64,000 nt of DNA from Beaufortia kweichowensis (Eukaryota > Chordata > Actinopteri > Cypriniformes > Gastromyzontidae), in NCBI GenBank assembly GCA_019155185.1, contig CM032807.1:11622700-11686699 (forward strand). Direction: 5' to 3'. The notes beneath the pieces are model-generated. The model was given only the letters and a program-made list of their open reading frames with translations, had not been told where the DNA came from and made no database searches. Position 1 is the stretch's first letter. Each line of letters starts with the position of its first letter. Both the position numbers and the translations under genes were made by a program. Positions 26,135-40,465 of the stretch are shown one piece after another.

Positions 26135-29100
26135 GATGAACTAAGAGTAAAAAGAGGTCATGACACTTATGGAAGAGAGTTTTAAAGATGAGATTCAGGG
26201 GACAGATTTTAGTATGTGATTGGTGGAGTTAGCTGGTCACATGATGAGTTGAGAAATTATCGCCTGACTCAGCATGTACCAGCATCAGCAAAAACTATAC
26301 TGCAAACTTCCTTAAAAGTCTTAAGAAATGGTTGTTATGCAACGATGTTTTAGAAGTTCAGGAGCTTCCCATCATTTGCAATTCTTTTGAGTGTTTGTTT
26401 ATGCAGAATTTGCTAAAAATATGACATATTTTTATTTATGCCACCTATGAAAGTCGAACTGTTAAAGTATCTAATGTAAAATTTTAGGATTTTAGCGCTA
26501 TTGAAGTTTCACAGGCACCAGACTTATTCAGTTATAATTTTGTCAGAGTTGCTATTCGCTAAAAAGTACAGATTCATAAACCCTCGCCGCGTTTTCATAA
26601 AATGTCACAGAAAATACAATTCTCCAAATGTCACAGCTCTTGAATGTCAAGATCATATTCACACACATACACTCACATCTAAAAATCACAACTGGATTAT
26701 GTCCTGTAAATAAATAGAGGCTCAGGGCCCAGTAGATTTAGATGTAACCACCAGAGGTCTCACTTTCTTCACTTCTAATCATCGGTTACTAGGACTACAA
26801 AAACAGCTTTATCCTCTAATAAAGTCTCATGACAAAAATTCGGAAGGAATTCTGTTGTTACATTTTGTTTGTTCATTGCAACAGATTTAATTTTTTTAAT
26901 AAAATCAATCAAATCCTCCTGTAGCCATTACTGATCTGAAGATTACGGATCTTAGATTTGAATTAGTTTGGCCTTTCCTTTCTCTTGCTGTAAGTAGATT
27001 TTTAAACCACTTTAATTACTAGATCACTTAGCTTGCAATGTATCGATAGGCCTAAATGAGACATTTACGTTCAAACAGACAGCCTAAGTTATATCAAATG
27101 TGTAATTCTAAAGGTTAAGTCACTAAGTCACATTTGCATGGCATTGAATTATGTTTGCACCTGCTGAAAGACATAACAAGTATAAAAGTGTCCAAAATTA
27201 TATACTGCCAATATGAAAGAAACACTTTAAAAAACACCACCTGTGTGTATATTTATTGCTTTTTTCAGCTGAACTTCTCCATTGGATTTAATTAAGCCAC
27301 CATCGATTAAGGTGGTGCCTTTAAAGAGTGCTTTAGGAATGAAGAATTAAACATGATCACTTTAACAAAATAGATCTTTAGTAAGGAAAAGTTTTCTGCT
27401 ATTTTTCCCTCCCAGAGGATCTCATTAGGAGCTGGAATAAGGTAGTTTTAACATTCACTAAAGCATCCAGTGGGAACGTGAAATGAAAGAGAACTAAAAT
27501 CTCTGTTTGCACAGAATTTGTGGCCACATTTAATAAAAGAAATATTTGTCTGAACTGCGTTGCATCAGAGATTGTGTTTATATTATATATTGTGAACGTG
27601 TTGTTTTGACTTGAATTTCTTGGTTTTGCATTGTAGGATGAGACCTGGGTTTGCCATTGGCGCAAGAGAAAAAGAGAGGCGCGTAGGCCTAGATCTAAAA
27701 AACGGTCCCCCAGCAGGATGCTTTAATATCCCACAGTGGGATTTGTTGATTTGTCTATAAATCTGATTTAATCATGTTGCTCTCGATCTACCCTTAGCAC
27801 AGTGAGACACATCATTTAGAAGCGTTTTCCTTTTACTGCCGCATGTAAACATTCAAAACGTCTCCAATGGATCCTGTTCACGCCAAAGAAATATCTGCTT
27901 CATTCAGCTGATTTACGAAGGCACGGGAATAAAGCTTTGCGAGACGGCACTAACTAGCATTTTATTCTCAAAAGAAGATCTTTTCTGGGTGTATAATAAA
28001 AATAACGCAATCGATGAAGCCGTTATTTAATGTGCATAGTTCTGCCCCTAATGTCTAAAGGATCTTCGCAGCAGCCGTGTGCCTTATTAAAACAGAAATG
28101 TTACCAGAAATCTTTATTGCTTTGAGACTGTGAGAGATGTTTCTGTGTGTTAAAGAGAGAGAGGGAGGCCTTTGTGAGTTACAAAGGCACAACATCAGTT
28201 GTGCTCAAGATGAGATTATCTTTCCTCTGCTCTGCATCGTGTGGATCAGCCTGCAGGCCACAGCACTGTACTGCTATAAGCTTTAAATACATCCTAATGT
28301 TTAACACAATTTCAAGTCTCAGGTGTAAGGAGAAGATTTATATTCTTACATACCTCCTATATATTGCATTCAATGGCTTTATTTGCACCTGGGGCTCTAA
28401 AATCTTATATAATATGCATACCGTAGCATTACCATAGCATCAACGTTGTCTCCTAAAATTGCTTAGAGGAATTAAAAACGAGATAATTGTTAAAATACTA
28501 TAAGAATATGTACCTTTATTATTGTACATGGAGCAATATTTATGTATTTTCTCAGCTCAGTTTATAACATTGGTGAGATCTCTTCTAAAACAGTTGTGAG
28601 ATTTGCTCTTTTTTATTAATCTCCCTGGTGTTAAGTGACATAACTGAGCTAATAAAGCTTGCGGAGCTAATGATTTCACTTTCCTATGGGAACCCACAAT
28701 GGTGTTGCAAGCATAATTCTTTACCATATAATTCTAACTTCGTCCTTTGACTTACAGTTTTTGTAGATGAGCTGCAGACCAAAACTGAAGAGTCATGGTT
28801 TCTTAGTTATTTTATAAATCTAAGCCATTATTTTCAATGTAGGTATTTTCCGCTATGGAGCCACGAGGTGGCACTGTTGTTCCTTTTAATTCAGAAAACA
28901 TGTCGACACATTGACATTTAAAAAGATCTGCTGTGAAAAACAGAGATCGGTGGTGTAATGGTAAGGATTATCTTTATACACAGGAGGTTTTGTGTTTTGT
29001 GTAGAATCCTGCTATGGTGTATTTACTTGATTGTAAGCGAGGTTGACGTGCCACCAATGATGCAACTTAAATGTTTAAAATGCAACCTAAAGCTTTCGCA

Positions 29101-30219
29101 AATGTTCCAGTTATAATGCATGCCAAAAGATACTTCTCTACCTTCCAAGACTTATTTTCTAGACCCATAACCCCCCCAGCTGTCTGTCTCTCTCTCTCTC
29201 TCTCTCGTCGTGTTTGATCGAGTGCTCGCATTAAAAAAGGGTTGGAACGACTCTGTACTTAAGATGTCTGTTTAAACACAGCCATTTATTAAAATCAAAC
29301 GGACCGAATATGTTATTAAGTGACATCAATCATTGTGACATCAGTCTGAAGCTCAGGTACGGCTGAAGCTTTCTTCTGATGTTCTGTCAGGACCGCAGGA
29401 GGATCTCTCCATGAGGCATCAGGACAGGCTGTTGGCAGAACCTGGACTGCTGGGTCTGTTCACACACCGTTTTCCATCAGATGCTTCCCCACTGCTTGAG
29501 AATCTCATGGAGTTTATGACTCTCCCTGGCTGTTCTTTTGTTTGTGTGTGTGACAGAGCGAGAGCGCGAGAGCGCGCGAGAGCTTGAAGTCACAGCACAG
29601 AATCTGTTTGCTTGAATGTGTCTTCACAATGACAGTCAATGGCAGCGTTCCATTGACGATAACAGAAAGAGAAATGGAGATGGAGAGGCCGACTTCAGCC
29701 AACTTTATGCTTGTGAACACTGGCAACGAGACAAGCACATACAGAAAGTAACACACACACATTCCTGAAAAAACTGGCACCAGGACAACAAAAGACAGGC
29801 CTTCATTCCAACTAAGGACTCATCCTGGAAAACACATACAAATACTATACAGGGACAAAGCAACGGACACTTGAACTTTAAGATTCATGTGGAAATCTCG
29901 AGCTACTTTGGATGTGTGTGTGTGTGTGTCTGTATGTGTGCATGTAAATGTAAAAGCCAATCTGTCTCTATTTTGCAGCAAGTTGTCTGATGGATTTGTT
30001 CGAGCGACAAATGACAGATCAAATCAGCAGATGAGCGAAATTCATCGCTCACAAAATCAGCGGGTGAAAAATGTCAAACATTTTTATTGACACAGCATAG
30101 TTAGTCCCCAGAAAGACCACACGCAATCACAATCACACATACAGATGAGGTCCAAAAGTCTGAGAACATGTTGCAAATCTTGGTTTCTTAACCTTTTGAG
30201 GTAAACATAGGGTTTAGGA

Positions 30220-30221
<2 letters not shown>

Positions 30222-30254
<33 letters not shown>

Positions 30255-30510
30255 TACATATATATATGTCTAATAAACACATACATATTATTTTTAAGTA
30301 AATATATAAATTTACATTATTGGTAAATATACAAAAATGCATATTTTTTCCTAAATAATAAAAACATACATGTGTATTTTTTGTTTACAAATACAAAATT
30401 TATTGGTAAATATAAATAAATGCATCTAAATATTTCCTAAATATATAAAAACATGTACTGTATGTGTGTTTTTGTGTTTACAAATACAAAATTTATATGC
30501 ACAACAAAGA
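30222..30510. repeat. (TA)n followed by a degenerate ~94-bp AT-rich tandem array
   Basis: After a TA run at 30222-30251, the phrase TTTACAAATACAAAATTTAT recurs at about 30383 and 30478. It is linked by CCTAAATA..ATAAAAACAT segments that recur at about 30350 and 30433. This indicates two to three diverged copies of a unit of about 94 bases. Confidence 0.7.
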
Positions 30511-30560
30511 CATATTATGTAAACACCAACATTTATTCTACTCACAGAGAGTCAAGAGAT

Positions 30561-30675
<115 letters not shown>

Positions 30676-31289
30676 GCTATGGTGTTAAATTAGTATGAAC
30701 TATTTGGGATTCTGTACTGTTTTCAAGTTGAATGTAAGCTCATCAATTGTAAGCAAATATGTTTCATGAACCAGATTAACACCTTTATGAGGTCAGAGTT
30801 TCTTGCTTCCACAGAAGCACACAAGATGCTCTTTGGCACATTCTCAAAGCATGCTGGCAAAACATGCTTCTGAAGTCTATGCCAGCTAAAAAATGCACAT
30901 ACCAAATGCTGAGAAAGTCTAAACTCCTATTTATTTTTCAATGCAGTTCTGTACTTTAGTTGTAATTAGTTAAAAAGTATAAAAATCAATAAAAACTCAA
31001 TTCCACTAGTGGTCTCAGACTTGTAGATCTCATTCTGCATGCATACAGTACATCCACACAAACAGATAAACACATTCGAACATGATTGAATCAGTTTATC
31101 TTTGGCAACTTGTAAGTCCAATAAGCGACCTCCACACCTCCGACGGCATCTGCTTTTCACCTCCCACACCCACACGACAATAGCCTGACCAAATTGATTG
31201 TATTGTAAACAAGTAAATTTAATGAAAAATCTCTTATCAGGGCCAATGCACTTGCCGGTGGGGACCACGCATCCTTAATATAGCAATTA

Positions 31290-31480
31290 AATTTTTGCAA
31301 ATGAATTATGCTGGGCAATATTTTCTCCCATTAGCAGCGCACTACATCCATTATGTGTCTGATAGCAGCGATGGTAATGCTGTGGCCAGTACTCTACCTC
31401 CGGAGGCAAAGTCTGAGACAACCCACACAAATTACCACAATGTGAAATTAATTAGTCAAATAAATGCGGTTCTGAACGGT
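31290..31480. promoter_or_regulatory. Candidate conserved non-coding element
   Basis: A repeat-free stretch of mixed composition with AATTATGCT, CCATTAGCAGC, TGAAATTAATTAG and CAAATAAATGCGG. It stands out from the AT-rich surroundings. Open frames across it have no family resemblance. The judgement rests on texture and homeodomain-like TAATTA cores only. Confidence 0.25.
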
Positions 31481-31589
31481 CACAATAAGAGATTTGTTAC
31501 TGAAGCAAATATATGAAGCAGCATAAACAGATAAGGTAAACAGATAGAGGTGCTTCACAATGCTATGAAGAAACTATTTAAGCTTTAAC

Positions 31590-31740
31590 ATCCGAATAAC
31601 TTTTTTGTTTTAAAAAAAAGGTTCTTTGTAGTGAAAAAATGTTCTTCAGACTATAAAGAAGTTAGATAGAAATATTTCTTTTAAGAACCTCTGAGTTAAT
31701 TGTTCTTTGGAGAACCAGAAATGGCATCGCTAAAATATCC
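31590..31740. repeat. Probable short interspersed foldback repeat
   Basis: The segment has GGTTCTTTGTAGTGAAAAAATG near its start and AAGAACCTCTGAG / TTCTTTGGAGAACC near its end. These are partially inverted phrases of a type found often between fish genes. No clean termini were found. Confidence 0.4.
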
Positions 31741-33016
31741 GTAAACATTTTTATATGTTAACTACTGTAAATATTCACTGATTTAAACAACCTGCTCTTA
31801 CAAGAATTTGTTATTATTTTAGAAGGTGTCTACTTTCTAGGACTTCATATGATGTGCATTGTATAAAAACATACAATTATAAAAAATTCTTATAAACTGT
31901 AAACCAAATGTCATTTGTTTAAAAGTAGATTGTACTAAAACATACAAATAGCACTGTGTGAACTCATGCGAAATAACCACCTTGTTAAAAACATGAGATT
32001 GTGTTGTGTTACACATTAACCTGGCAACTGGATTGTGTATGGATTGTAAAGTGTGTATTTTAATGGAGAGTGGTGAGACACTTTGGTTATTAGCGGAGGA
32101 GGAGAAGCACAGATTTTTATGCACCATTAAATCTTTACATAGAGCCGTCCTCAGAGCACTGGGTATGTATTTTTATACTGCGATGGTTGATATGGCAGGG
32201 GTATTAGACTTCATAACACTAGCGTGGACTTAACATCATTAGAAATGCGCTATACGCAGTCAACCATCATGCATTTATTCTATAAACAAAAATATGCAAT
32301 GAAATGTCTGTGATTGGTCATTTAAATATAACATAGTGACCCCATGAGCTGACCGACTTCATGTAAAATAAAAACAGCTTTTAGTGGATAACTGTCACTG
32401 GAGTCTTACAATGGTAAAACTTATTAAATAAATAAATAAAATTACTAATTAAAAAATATTCATTATAGCTAACGTCTTTTGGCCATCCATCTAGTCTGTG
32501 CTAACCAGCAATAATAACCAACTTGAAACACATAACCACGTACAACAACCACACTGTTCATGCAAAGTAGATATGAGATATTGTAGATATGAGAAAATCC
32601 AGAATGGCTTAAACAGTGGTCATTTAGTGATGAGGTCACCTGCAATCTAATTTGCATGCAGGGTCATTAGTTTCTGCAGTATCACACACACACACACACA
32701 CACTGCCAGAGAAAATAAAAAAAAGTGTGTCAGGATAAAAAGAGAGCGAAAGAAGCATTGCTTTTCATTTTCACCCTTTGCACGCAGTAAGTGATGGGCA
32801 AAACCTGAATAATGTAGAACAGCAGAACTATCCAACTGAGAATGTAGTTGATTAAATGTATTGCAGCTTTTTACGCATGTTGTCTCTTTATCCTTCAGTG
32901 ATTAGAAGTACTTTAAGCTCCCCTGGCATTTCAATTATATTTTTGTTCTGACAAAGGTACAATGAAAATCTAAAGACTTCATTAGAAGTCTACATTAGAA
33001 ACAAACCAGCCAAAAA

Positions 33017-33094
33017 ACTAGGGTTACTTGGGATCAAACCTATAATCTTTGCGTTGCAAGCGCAATTCTCTACCAGTTGAGCTACAGGAACACT
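33017..33094 (-). ncRNA. tRNA-Ala(UGC)-like sequence, probably a tRNA-derived SINE head or pseudogene
   Basis: Read on the minus strand it runs TCCTGTAGCTCAACTGGTAG (A and D arms with box A), then stem TTGCG, loop CTTGCAA with anticodon TGC, stem CGCAA, then GGTTTGATCCC (box B, T loop). The acceptor stem does not pair well (GTTCCTG against AAGTAACCC). It is therefore more likely a SINE-derived or decayed copy than a working tRNA. Confidence 0.6.
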
Positions 33095-33196
33095 GCTTTT
33101 TATAACTGTGGCTGTTATTAAAGGAAATACTTAATTTTGCAACCTTATAGCAACATTCTGCTTCGAGCAACATACAGTATAGTGTGTAGTAGAAAG

Positions 33197-34061
33197 TAGG
33201 GATGCAACAATACAGTTAGCCCACGGTTCAATACATACCTCGGTTTTTAACCACGGTTTTCGGTTCGGTTCTGATGGCTTGACACATAAGAGTGTTTTTT
33301 TGTTGAGTGTTTCTATGTTTTTTTGTTGAGTGTTTCTATGCTTAGGCAATAGGAACAGTAAGAGGTTAAGAAGAAAAAATAAAACCGATTTATTGCAATA
33401 CTCCTTTATTTTACTTAAAAGCAAAGAAAAGTCCACTAGTTCCTAGTGTATTGTATAATATAAAATAATTTTTTATTTTAAAACACTGACATCTCACAGC
33501 TGCTGGTAGCCCATGTACAAACTGGGGAACATAAATTCCTAAATCTTGAAAATAAACATACATGTAAAGTTAGTAAACATAAATTGACCATTTCAAATAA
33601 ACATACTTGTACTTCAGTAAACATAAATAAACCATTAAGCTTAACAGTACTCCAGTACAGTATCCTTCATTCAGAATGTAAAGTGCAATTTCACTGAGGT
33701 CAGCTATCTATTCCTGTATTTTGAGGTTCTTCTGTAAAAAGATAAGCCTGTCAACATTCTCTGCAGACGCCGGCGCTTCCTCGTACTGTATCGTCACTTC
33801 ACCGCCGCTCGCCATGTTAAAGTGAGGAATGATGGTTCAGCGCCCCCTAACTTTAGAGCATAGTGATTGAATATTTACTCACGGGGAGCGGTTTCCTCAT
33901 CTCAGCTCGTAGACTTACAGGCACACACAAACAGTCAATGCGGAGAGAAATAAAACGCACATAAATTATTTAAACGTAAAACCGCAATTCGCAAGCATGT
34001 ATTGAACCGTGGATGTCGTACCGAACGGTTCAATATTATATTGAGAATTGTGGCATCCCTA
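33197..34061. mobile_element. Non-autonomous hAT-like DNA element with 8-bp target duplication
   Basis: The ends are TAGGGATGCAAC on the left and GTGGCATCCCTA on the right, inverted with one mismatch. Further in, GGTTCAATAC on the left is mirrored by GTATTGAACC on the right. The flanks are GTAGAAAG (33189-33196) and GTAGAAAC (34062-34069), an 8-bp duplication with one change, as expected for hAT. No transposase frame was seen in the 865 bases. Confidence 0.8.
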
Positions 34062-37039
34062 GTAGAAACTCTGTGTCCGATGTGGACCACCCGGTAGTTT
34101 GCGTTCAAGCATTCAGTTCACCAAAGAAAAATACTAAGCATCTATTTAACAGGAGCTTTAATTCAAGGCAACTTGATACGATCATGCGAACCAGTGAAAT
34201 GATGGCTGCATATTCAAATTAGCCAAAAAAGTGTGAGATATTCTTAACTAGCTTTACAGCTTATATACCTGAATAGACGTACAGTCATTGCTCACAGGTG
34301 TTGTTCTCAACAGGGTACGCTTGCAAAAGAGTCTTGTTTCGGCACTTCAAGTGCTTCACACTTTGCTTTTTATGTCTTATTCACCTTTCATTCGTTTTCT
34401 TTTCACTTTCATGGTTCTCTTTTTTTAACTTTGAACAACAGTGCTGTCCTTGTACAGAGTGTCCATTAAATGCGATGGTCTGAATGTTGAACCTTTTCAA
34501 ACAAGAGCCTTGAGCAAAAACAAAATGGCTTCATTCTCTAAGAGAGCACTTATCTACTTAACACTGTGTGAACACATCCACACACACGCAAACACACGTA
34601 TTTGTCTATACACTATAACGCAAACATGCAGTAACACTTCCACACAGATGCACGTGATTAAACAGGTTTTAACTGAGACCGTAGACAGGCTACAAATAGG
34701 TCAGATGTTTCTGACAAGCATTTATAATTTATGCACACTAACAGCTTTTATACAAGGTGTGTAAAGATCCTTTCACACCAAACACAAAACTACAAAGCTA
34801 AACCATTTGCAGCCGAATGATCTGTTCACGGAAAGTGTGAAACTATTGGGATTAGTGTAATTTTTAGACAAAATAATTGCAGATGATTAACAAACTTTTT
34901 ATTTACATTTATGCATTTGGCAGATGCTTTATCTAATTTAAGGTATGGGCAATTCAATGCAAATGCCAACCTTACCATGAACAAAAAAATCTAATTTGCA
35001 AATCTAATTTGATATGTAATATCTGCTGGTTTAAATACTCATTTGAGGTCTTTCTCAAAGTTTTTTAAAAGCATGTACACTTAAAAATGTAAATAAAATT
35101 ACTATTTTATATTATACCTTCTCTATTATTGCTTCTGGTTTGTGCATTTTAATTAATAAAAATCTAAAGTTTGTTGCCTCCTAAAACTCGGTGTCCTTTT
35201 CTGTCAAATCCATAATGCATGTATATTTCCATTTAAAAATAGATAACTCATAGACTGATATTTTCAGATGTCTGGACTCTATCAAGAGGGCTTTAGTAAA
35301 ATATAATCAGATGTGATTATCCATTAATTATACAAATACATACTGTGAGAATGTATATTGCATGTTTTGACTAAAAATGTCACATCCATAACACTGGAAT
35401 TGTCCATATACATTCATCAGTATGTGTGTTTTCTGGGATTTGAACACACAGTACCTAATAACCTAATGCGCTATTAAGTGAGGAATAATAAACGTGGAAT
35501 ACAAAACCATCCGTCATCAGATCCAACCCAGTGATTCAAATCGTTCAAGTCAGTTTAACAAACAATTAAATTAGATTTTTATGCAGGTTACATTATTACA
35601 CAGACAAGAGTTCCTTTATTAAAATTTGCATGAGGCTGCGGAAAGAGTTTTTAAGCATCATAAGTGTGTTTCCCCACAAAAGACAAGAAAGTAGATCTGT
35701 ATCATGTTCCTATACAAGAATGTTACATGCTGTCAGCCTTTAAAAGTAAAAACTGGCCACCAAAGCTGTCAAGCGCAACTGAAAGTGAATTCACTGAGTG
35801 AAAAATTTAAATCAGTGCACTGAAGTGAAAAAAGCAATATTCACTTAAAAGATTCTTTCAGAAATTCGCTCTTTATTTGTTCATGAATAAAGCATCACTT
35901 AAACACTCTGAAAAGAGTAAAGAAAACTATTGTTAGTCGTAGGAATGTTTCGATTGTATTTAAAATGTTATTCATGGCAAGCATTTCCAATGAAAAGGAT
36001 TTAAGAGTGCATTAGGTGTGTGTGCTCGCGTGAAGGATGAGTAATAGTGATGTTTTGAGGAGCTCCCACTGAGAGCTGCAAAAAGTCTGTCGATCAGTCT
36101 GGCTGAGGGGAGTCTGATGTTTTTGATGTCACTCGTGTCTAAACTCTAAACAACAAGAGGAATCTTGCGCACTAAAGACTCCATCAGTGTGCCACACTTT
36201 GTTTTGTTCACCAGTCACAGGAGAATCAAACACCAAGACATGATCCTTGTCACTTTGCAGCTATCTGTCAGTCATCTAAACTCTCTCTCATCTCTGGCTC
36301 TCTTTGGTTAGCCTAAAGCCCCTTTAGGACAGTCATGTAAGGCTTTTGAACACTCTACAAATCTCTTTTGGTCTTTTGGTCTCTTATTCTCTTTATCTAC
36401 TTCTCTTTTTTTGTTTCTTATATATTGCATGAATGTCTTCCTTTGTGTCTAGGGTACCTGTTTAATTTTCTGGGGATTCACAGAATGTAAAATTAGCTGT
36501 TAAACAGGCACTTTAAAATGTAACACATTGACAGCCCTTAAGTGCATATAATATGTGCCCCTGCCTATAAAAAACCCAGTCATTTTTTGTGATTTACTGC
36601 TTTGTACATAAAATCTTCCTACATAATGTAAAGAACATTCTTTGTATAAATACATCCTTGATATCTTTAATACTGACTGAGTTATGAAATGTCAAAGATT
36701 AAAATCAATCTTGTGATTTGTAATTATTGTTATTATTAACTCTATAATTTGATTTCGAGACTTTAGCCTAGTTTACACATTTATGTGAAAACATGTTTCT
36801 GTTTTAAAATAGAACCCTAGGGCTTTGGCTTAAATCCACAAGGTCTGGAACAGGATTTTATAAGTAGACCACCATTCCCTGGCACAGTAAGTAGGCAGGG
36901 TTTCATACCCTTGGTTAGTAAAAGCATTGCTCGGAGACTATGTAAAACATATAGAATTAGTTTAAAAGAATAAAATATTTTATCATGTATTTATATTCAA
37001 ATATATTTCTAAACATGTTACAACTGAGGCTGGTAACCA

Positions 37040-37085
37040 TTCAGCCAACCACCAGAGGGAGCCCTCTCCTGAATCCTATAGACTT
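37040..37085 (+). repeat. Interspersed repeat fragment, copy 1, with a CTCF-like core
   Basis: ACCACCAGAGGGAGCCCTC is followed by TCCTGAATCCTATAGAC. It is closely matched by the sequence at 40468-40500, so both belong to one repeat family. The core fits the CTCF consensus at all but one of 14 positions by my reading. Confidence 0.6.
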
Positions 37086-40000
37086 TCTTCTATGCTTATT
37101 TCCTGTTTGTCACATGTATATAAAGCTATAGGTGCACTTTAGTTTACTTTAAGTACCTGGATAATGATGTGAAATGTGGAAAGCTGGATACTTCATGCAC
37201 TCAACAGTCACAGTTTACTAGAAAGGCGTGGCTACTGGACACTGCACATTCACCTGTGGAGATGATTACCGTCCACTTCATTTTGATGATGACTGAGGTC
37301 AAGTTTGGCCAAACCGCTAACAATTACAGGTATATTATTAGTACAGTGTACCACACAGTGCATTTTAAGTCCTGCTTTTTTATTACTGTTATGACCATTG
37401 TGCTTGTTTATGTGGATGTTTTGACATTGGATTACTGCCTGTCACAATAGGAAAATTGGTTTCCTATTGGTTTTAAGGCAAGAGTTGAAGTTTAGACAAG
37501 ACATCAAGCAATGCAATTTGGTTTTATTTGTAAATATAATCTCATATGTTGTTTATTAGATGGTAAGTTATTGTAATGTAAACATACTTTGGAGTGTCAT
37601 GACTAGCCAATCAAAATCAAAGATTTCAGAATGCTGTGTAAAAGTACATCAACACATGGCAGATGACAATGTTTATATATATTGTTAGTAAAAAATTATA
37701 GTGACAAAATACAACATGTGGTGATGAGTCTCAAAGATAGCTGAGAGTTCCCCGGTTGGTAAGGATGCTCTACCTGTATACCTCCCCAGAGGAACATTTT
37801 TATTCAGAGGTTGTTCTTTTATAGCTCTCAAGACTTAATAGATATCTCAGTTATTGTTCATTTATATAGCATTTTGTGTGATGATTCCCATCAAATTCCT
37901 TATGGAGAAATAATAGTGCGTATTGGGTTTATCACAGAATTTTGACTGCAGACTTTGATATCTTTGCAATAATAAGGCATTTTCTGAAACTCCAAGAGAT
38001 AGATGTAAGATTAGTGGGTTTTCTTTCTGAATGAATACACGCACCAGACATTTGTTTTTATTTTATTTTGTTTTGTATAATAAAAATAGATGCATGTTAC
38101 TTTTCTTGGCATCTATTGGGTTAAAATACCTGTATATCCATCTCTATGAATCATACTAAACAGCTGCTAAATATGCAATTCTCAGAATTGTGATAAATTG
38201 GCCTTGAAAATACATTGACATATGAAGCTCAGCTGAGGCCAGATGCATTAGTCTTGATTTTTTTATCAGAATCAATTAATTAAGGCTTAAGATACATAAA
38301 GAAAATCTTGTTGAGACCGTCTACAACCAATGTTGAAATATTTCTGTGTTTGTGATGGAGAGCTCTTCACACGATGGCTGAATGAAACCAAGTGAAATCT
38401 ATTTTTTTTAAACCCCATACATGCATTTGAATTCATTTCATTTTTTAAAAATACCATCTTTGCTGTGTTCAATAGGCTTTTTAATCATCTTTCTATCGTT
38501 TTCTTCAACTCTTTCTCCTGTAATTCTACTCATTCAAAGAAAATCTTTTCAGATATTTAGCTGTCTTTATGGTGAGCTATTTAAAATGTTTGTGGACTGT
38601 ATCTTTTATTGTGTCTGTGCCTCCTAATACTCAAATGGCACTTATGATTCTGTATGAAGGTGTCTGACCGCTTTTATCTGTTGCTTTGATTAGGTGATCT
38701 GACACTATGCTTTTTAATGCTTAAAAGCATTTTTTCTTTTACTTTTTGTTTAAGTGGCATAGTTTTGTGAGTGTGATTGTAATGTTTGCAGTCTATTAAA
38801 GAGAGAGAAGCACAGAGACTCAGAAAGGCCCAGAGGTAGAGGATCTGTTCTTTAAGCAGATTATTTGCAGAAGGGTAAAATAATCTATGTGACGCTTGTG
38901 TGTTTCCAAATTTTTTGTTTAATTGTTATTGTTACTTTTTTTTTTAAACAATTCTTCAATAATTAACTATTTTTTGTAATATTACTGTATTTCAAGTGTT
39001 ATATAATAGTACTTTGTAAAAAACTGAATATTTTATCAGATATAATAATTCATATTAATAATGATCTATATTAATTACATTTATAATCATTTGAGAGAGA
39101 ATTTCACAAACTGCAGAATTTGAGTATTGGGTTTGTCCTCCTTTTACCTCAATGACAGCATGCAGTAAAGCTGGCATTGACTCCACAAAACCTGTGAAAA
39201 GAAAACTGTGCAAACTTGATGATCCATGTTATCCCAGCATGATCTGAGAACGTTCCAAAGAGCATTTTTTTTGCACTTCACTGAAAGCAAAGCAATCTGC
39301 ACTCCTGTTCAAAGACATGAACATGGTCAATGACACGAATTAGCGACCTAAACGGTGCGTTCTCTTAAAATGTGAAACATGCTTGTATTCACTTCATCTT
39401 CAATCCCAAAACTACTCTATTATTTTCAAGCTTTTTGTTATTTTGAATTCCAAACAGCGTGTCTGCTGGATGCTTGCCCCACTTACAAAAATCTTGGAAG
39501 AGGAAACTGACCCCATACCCTGCTGGTGTCTATTTTTCCATGTCCATGTTTTCGTCCAATCACCCTCCCCACCCCTTTTTCCTAACAGACATCTTCATTA
39601 CTTTCATTTAGAGCAGAAAGACAGTTATGCTGACCAAATTCCTATGGTATCTGTCACCTGTCAATCATTTTTCAATCTCTGAGAAGTCAGTCTGTTAAAT
39701 TACAATGCAATGAAAAACAACATGTCGAAGCATCCGTCTGCTGTCGACCCTGTAACCTCTGTACTGTGAACAGAGCCCCATCACTTCCTGTGCTATTGTC
39801 TGTGAACACTGTACACACTGTTTCTGGTAAGATGAGCTGGATTGTAAGATGAGTTCGCTTTTCCATCGACTGCAAGCCAAGTTCCTCTTTGTCTTTGTGT
39901 TTGGCATCCGTCCATAGCGGCTCCGTGATGGAGAAAGCAGTGTCCTTTTCCTCGTTTGTGTTTCCATCCAATCAGTCTGTCTTTCCCGGCCTGTCTGGCC

Positions 40001-40465
40001 TCCAGGCACATCTGCCCTCAAAGACACTCCAGTCTCTTGATGCAGTAGTCGGCATGTGTGTGTGTCCAGCGTTCCATCAAACGTCTCGGTTCTGCCCCGA
40101 GAACACTGATGGCTCCTTCCTCAGACTATTAATGTGCGTCAAATACATGCAGGATCTGCCACGACTTGATTTAGTGCTACAAGAGGCAAGTTAGTCACAG
40201 TACAATTTTTTTTTACAAATATTGATTCTCATTTATTCATTTAGCAAACACGTATATTCAAAGCAACTAATGTATGAGAGAGCATTTAACATTTTGTCAG
40301 TCAGTGACCATTTGTACTTGGCATGATGTTGTGTCTATGATCCATAGGTGTCAGTGTAAGAGGCCTTATAGAACTGTCAGTGCAAAAAAATCACATGTAA
40401 ATACTTTATTTACTTACATTTATGTTCATTTTATGTTTATTTTTGTAAGATCTGCCCCCTCCGAC

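Noticed and set aside
25839..26144. Plus-strand Gly/Pro-rich frames
   Set aside because: Shadows of the collagen-like exon on the minus strand.
28945..29015. tRNA-like phrase GGTGGTGTAATGGTAAGGATT
   Set aside because: It resembles a D-arm but no anticodon arm or T arm with proper pairing follows.
29514..29780. 88-codon minus-strand frame with a hydrophobic start (MPVFSGMCVCYFLYVLVSL)
   Set aside because: It crosses a GA/GCGC low-complexity tract and has no recognisable mature domain; signal-like starts are common by chance.
39687..40194. Several overlapping frames of 70-110 codons on both strands
   Set aside because: They overlap each other in different frames, with no domain, no splice context and no family resemblance.
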